8,948 nucleotides of DNA from Thermoflexales bacterium (lineage in GTDB: Bacteria > Chloroflexota > Anaerolineae > Fen-1058): assembly GCA_030834835.1 (NCBI GenBank), contig JAUQXD010000777.1:1-8948 (forward strand), read 5' to 3'. Shown piece by piece: positions 7,601 through 8,948 of the stretch (positions are counted from its first letter, which is position 1; every line of letters starts with the position of its first letter). The notes below the pieces were generated by a model that worked only from the letters and a program-made list of their open reading frames with translations, was not told the DNA's origin and searched no databases. The position numbers and the translations under genes are program-made.

Positions 7601-7718
7601 GTCATATCGCATCGCGATTGGCCTGTTTGATGAGGCGGGCCGCCTGCCCATCAGTGGAGCGGGCGCGGAAGTGGCGAATCAGCGCGTGGTGCTGGATGAA
7701 GTGATTGAAGTGCGTTAA
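4680..7718 (+). CDS. Large polytopic membrane protein, PTPS_related / GT-C-like, with C-terminal beta-sandwich modules
   Basis: The product has 1012 residues from the ATG at 4680; a GTG at 4656 lies in the preceding hairpin and would add eight poor residues. About a dozen hydrophobic helices occupy residues 11-602. The first outside loop carries GGGDSP (D41), then a YGLGYPFFNYY stretch, and a later loop carries RGDSLSE (152-158). These are motifs I recognise from the bacterial membrane family named '6-pyruvoyl-tetrahydropterin synthase-related', whose topology and loop-1 aspartate resemble lipid-linked-sugar (GT-C) glycosyltransferases. The name does not imply pterin synthesis. A soluble segment (about 410-550) precedes the last two helices. 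Residues 640-1012 form about three beta modules (roughly 640-730, 745-860, 885-1010). The last contains NYKVFVHLFD and PPGSYRIAIGLFD, shared with the minus-strand gene at the right edge. A role in transferring sugars to surface polymers or to the neighbouring surface proteins is inference. Confidence 0.85.
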   Translation: MTTRSLRSIPWLSVTLVLLALLAALPLWTGPGLVNTRGGGDSPFLFFRLQQLVTNLRDGVFPARWMPDAAYGLGYPFFNYYAALPYYLGALFNLIGFDLLVSIKLVQTLGFGFAAWGMYRWADRHTPTRSAAWLIAAAYTFAPFHLINVYVRGDSLSEFYAFVFYPLILLSIDRVVESPRSFGWLALSYGGLIMTHNVSALIFSPFVLAYCVVRGASARLTRSIWIALVAGFGLALALSAWFWLPALGEANLVQLDNQTTGYFNYAEHFRSANLIQNSIGFDYSIAADPQSSTPFALGLVQAIGTGLGLIALIVTWRRARDRSFRVFVVAGLIVSTLMITPLSKVLWDTLPLLPLTQFPWRFLSIQSLFAAVTIGYLTNFTTHHAPRTTLLTSLVGCALAAAVLLPLRPDYLPIRADEITPARLQLYEAFTGNIGTTIRAEYLPRTTLPRPYTGPIVSEPSAVSLRAIVSSGEATANQQTRSTTRQMWTTQVESERATVAVPLLYWPGWFATIDGQAASIGAAPDLGYIQIEVPQGAHQLVFELGHTPLRLIAELLSLAAIGGLLFIGATNLRQQRVRFKLPDRAVSVVALTLLAGLLAFVYQTAYTVTDWPGILTMDFAGQPWLHRNRSGVDFGTARLMAARVELNEREAVADLIWSVTGNQPVTATIALESPATHLPDGPSAIVQQVIDVEPGSYRYRLPLPFDLPTGLYFFRVQVGSRVEYLAPIWHKQTESEPAASMFGKLAPVIALATAQTHQLDRSRLEVQLGWAIYGVIDANYGLSLRLRDATGKVWTSLDTQPGYGFQPTSSWPMGTLNDAYTLDLPDDLSRDQVYALDVILYRVASKQEVGRTSIDGLRVDTSYWWRVIDAPHKWYGEPEVTRRIDVNFADQIQLAGYTLTQAPSLLELKLGWKALQNVERNYKVFVHLFDPATETIVAQSDMMPRNNTYATSRWFQNEAVTETIVLPLADVPPGSYRIAIGLFDEAGRLPISGAGAEVANQRVVLDEVIEVR
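5311..5328 (+). repeat. Heptamer tandem repeat, GCGTGGT x 2.5, inside gene 5
   Basis: GCGTGGT-GCGTGGT-GCGT is the reverse complement of the ACCACGC repeat at 5820-5847; the two share a perfect 16-nt inverted match. It is translated in frame as CVVRGA within or next to a transmembrane segment. Confidence 0.7.
5820..5847 (+). repeat. Heptamer tandem repeat, A(C/T)CACGC x 4, inside gene 5
   Basis: Four perfect-length heptamers (ACCACGC, ATCACGC, ACCACGC, ACCACGC) make 28 bp. They are translated as TTHHAPRTT (residues 381-389) in a loop between two hydrophobic segments, a place that tolerates insertion. Seven is not a multiple of three, so changes in copy number would shift the frame. Confidence 0.8.
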
Positions 7719-7745
7719 GGGCGCGTCTTAAAACTCTTTCAGCCG

Positions 7746-7787
7746 TGTCATTTCGAAGGAGCTTCTGTTCCGCGACTGAGGAATCTC
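7746..7787 (+). repeat. Probable dispersed intergenic repeat of the 'GTCATTTCGA...GAGGAATCTC' type
   Basis: The segment starts TGTCATTTCGA and ends CTGAGGAATCTC. I recognise these two halves from short intergenic repeats common in several bacterial phyla, usually in a GTCATTTCGAGCGAAGCGAGGAATCTC-like arrangement. Here the middle differs (GCTTCTGTTCC inserted). It sits between two convergent genes, the typical place for such elements. The other copies lie outside this window, so the repeat status is from memory. Confidence 0.5.
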
Positions 7788-7829
7788 TGGCCCGGCCAGC
7801 CACGCCGCCTGCCGCACGAGAGACGGGAG

Positions 7830-7861
7830 CACTGCACCTGCACCCACCGGCAGGTGCGGTG
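7830..7861. other. Strong hairpin between convergent genes, possible bidirectional terminator or mRNA-end stabiliser
   Basis: CACTGCACCTGC (7830-7841) pairs with GCAGGTGCGGTG (7850-7861), 12 bp with one T.G position, around an 8-nt loop. It lies 15 bp beyond the stop of the minus-strand gene and 112 bp beyond that of gene 5. Neither strand has a T tract after the stem, so intrinsic termination is uncertain. Confidence 0.5.
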
Positions 7862-7875
7862 TGACACCAGTCGGG

Positions 7876-8948
7876 CTAAGGTCTAATCTCAAGCGTCGTC
7901 AGTTCCACGAAGTCGTCGCCATTAGCTAGCTTCAAGCGCGTGTTGTTGAGTTCTTGATACAGCCCCGCGACCAATCGATAGCGCCCCGCCGGTAATTCAG
8001 TCGGAAGTTTCAGCGCATAAAAATCTGTGACGATCTCATGCGGCAGCCAACTCGTCGTGGGGCGCGCGCCGTTAACGGGCAGCGCGTCCACCTGCGCGCG
8101 CGGCACACCGGTCGAGTCCAGCAGTTGTACAAAGACCTTGTAAGACGCGGTCATTTCTTGTTCGGCCCGCCAGATCAACGTGATCGGGCACTCCGTATTT
8201 TGTGCTTCGCAGTCCGCGCCGTCGTATCCCAACAACGTGATTTGCCCTTCAAGCGTCTGATCGATCCGATGTTCGAGCGCGGGTTCGACAAACGTCCGAT
8301 CGGGCGCGGTAACCCGCAAGTCGCCCACTTCAAAGATGAATTTGCCCTCGATTGATCCGCGCCAACGATATTGGCCCGTCTCGATGTCGGCGGGAACGCG
8401 CACACGCCGGAGTTGGATAAACTGCCCTGACGGACTGAAGCGCGAGCGGTCTTCGGTGACGACCCGTCCCGGATCGTCGATCAATTGAATGAGGAGATCC
8501 GCGTCGCCGGCAAATATTGGCGCGGCCTGCCAGAATAAGGTGAGCAGCACCGAGTCGCCGGGCAATACATCCGATCGATCATTATTCAGTCCCAGCAAAG
8601 TGAGATCGGCGGTGGCGGGCTGATTGAGCCGGAAATTATAGATGCCCAACTCATCCGCGTTGAAGATACGCACGGCGCGTGTCACGTCAAGCGGCGCGAT
8701 GCTGGCTGCGAAGGGCCGCGATGACGGATGCATCGCCTGGGCTTGCGCTGGTACGGGTTGCAGCGTATCGCGTCTAAAGACTTCTGCATAGATCCAATAG
8801 GCGCTAGGCGGCGTGCCGGGAATGACGGGCAATTCAAAACTATCCACGGCATAAGCGTCTGTCGGCCAAGTCGTCGTCGCGGGATAGTCTTGATAATCAC
8901 GCGGCCGCTCCAGCGTCCTGGGACTCCAGATTTCGCCGGCCTCATCCA
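7876..8948 (-). CDS. C-terminal part of a large surface or membrane protein with beta-sandwich modules like those of gene 5 (5' end outside window)
   Basis: The minus-strand frame is open from the right edge of the window to a TAG at 7876-7878, giving 356 visible residues and no start. A GTG at 8847 lies inside a module and is not a credible start. The sequence holds the end of one beta module (about 1-70), a complete second (about 75-210) and a complete third (about 225-356). The third contains SYKVFVQLLD, ARPTTSW and PAGRYRLVAGLYQ, matching the last module of gene 5. The first contains YPATTTWP, matching the PTSSWP segment of gene 5's middle module. A close cysteine pair (C.......C, DCEAQNTEC) may form a small disulfide loop. 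No transmembrane helix is visible. By analogy the missing N-terminus may be a polytopic GT-C-like or GT39-like membrane domain, but this cannot be seen. It is convergent with gene 5. Confidence 0.85.
   Translation of the reverse strand, partial: DEAGEIWSPRTLERPRDYQDYPATTTWPTDAYAVDSFELPVIPGTPPSAYWIYAEVFRRDTLQPVPAQAQAMHPSSRPFAASIAPLDVTRAVRIFNADELGIYNFRLNQPATADLTLLGLNNDRSDVLPGDSVLLTLFWQAAPIFAGDADLLIQLIDDPGRVVTEDRSRFSPSGQFIQLRRVRVPADIETGQYRWRGSIEGKFIFEVGDLRVTAPDRTFVEPALEHRIDQTLEGQITLLGYDGADCEAQNTECPITLIWRAEQEMTASYKVFVQLLDSTGVPRAQVDALPVNGARPTTSWLPHEIVTDFYALKLPTELPAGRYRLVAGLYQELNNTRLKLANGDDFVELTTLEIRP

Noticed and set aside
4680..7718. A pterin-biosynthesis role for gene 5 from the family name 'PTPS-related'
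   Set aside because: The protein is a polytopic membrane protein and I see no zinc-binding histidine set or soluble fold of real 6-pyruvoyl-tetrahydropterin synthases.
7787..7799. CTGGCC-C-GGCCAG palindrome
   Set aside because: Too short, with a one-base centre (five pairs around three bases at best), and no gene-related position; not separable from chance at this G+C content.

Overview
The window looks like a chromosomal segment of a Gram-positive-type (monoderm) bacterium of the phylum Chloroflexota. I base this on G+C of roughly 60% by eye, on LysM / SdrD-B-like surface proteins with single C-terminal membrane anchors, and on a large polytopic protein of the '6-pyruvoyl-tetrahydropterin synthase-related' (PTPS_related) membrane family fused to C-terminal beta modules, a combination I associate with Chloroflexota. 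The class cannot be fixed from sequence alone.

Left half (1-4550, + strand): four consecutive paralogous genes encode exported, membrane-anchored proteins. Genes 1 (5' end cut off), 2 and 3 share one plan: in 2 and 3 a signal peptide and a jelly-roll, carbohydrate-binding-like domain; then a LysM domain; a Pro/Ala/Thr-rich linker; a compact SdrD-B/Cna-B-like domain with one cysteine pair and an EF-hand-like 12-residue loop; one transmembrane helix; and a short basic tail. Gene 4 is a minimal version with only signal peptide, Cys-pair domain, helix and tail. Genes 2-3-4 are tightly spaced, two with strong AAGGAG ribosome binding sites, and are probably one operon. The gap between genes 1 and 2 holds an unexplained structured element: a 12-bp closing inverted repeat, alternative internal stems and a six-codon mini-ORF.

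Middle: a 73-nt imperfect palindrome followed by six T's separates gene 4 from gene 5. Both arms are built from three 10-bp sub-repeats. Gene 5 (4680-7718) encodes a 1012-residue membrane protein with about a dozen helices, resembling GT-C-type glycosyltransferases, followed by about 370 residues of beta-sandwich modules. Two stretches of a 7-bp tandem repeat in opposite orientation lie inside its coding sequence.

Right end: a 157-bp convergent intergenic region carries a dispersed-repeat-like sequence and a strong hairpin. Beyond it, on the minus strand, is the C-terminal part of a second protein with the same beta modules as gene 5.

Working picture (inference): a cell-envelope locus in which several wall-binding surface proteins are made next to large membrane proteins that may transfer or flip sugars. 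The palindrome CGATCG occurs 25 times across the window, about eight times the chance expectation, recalling the HIP1 core of cyanobacteria.
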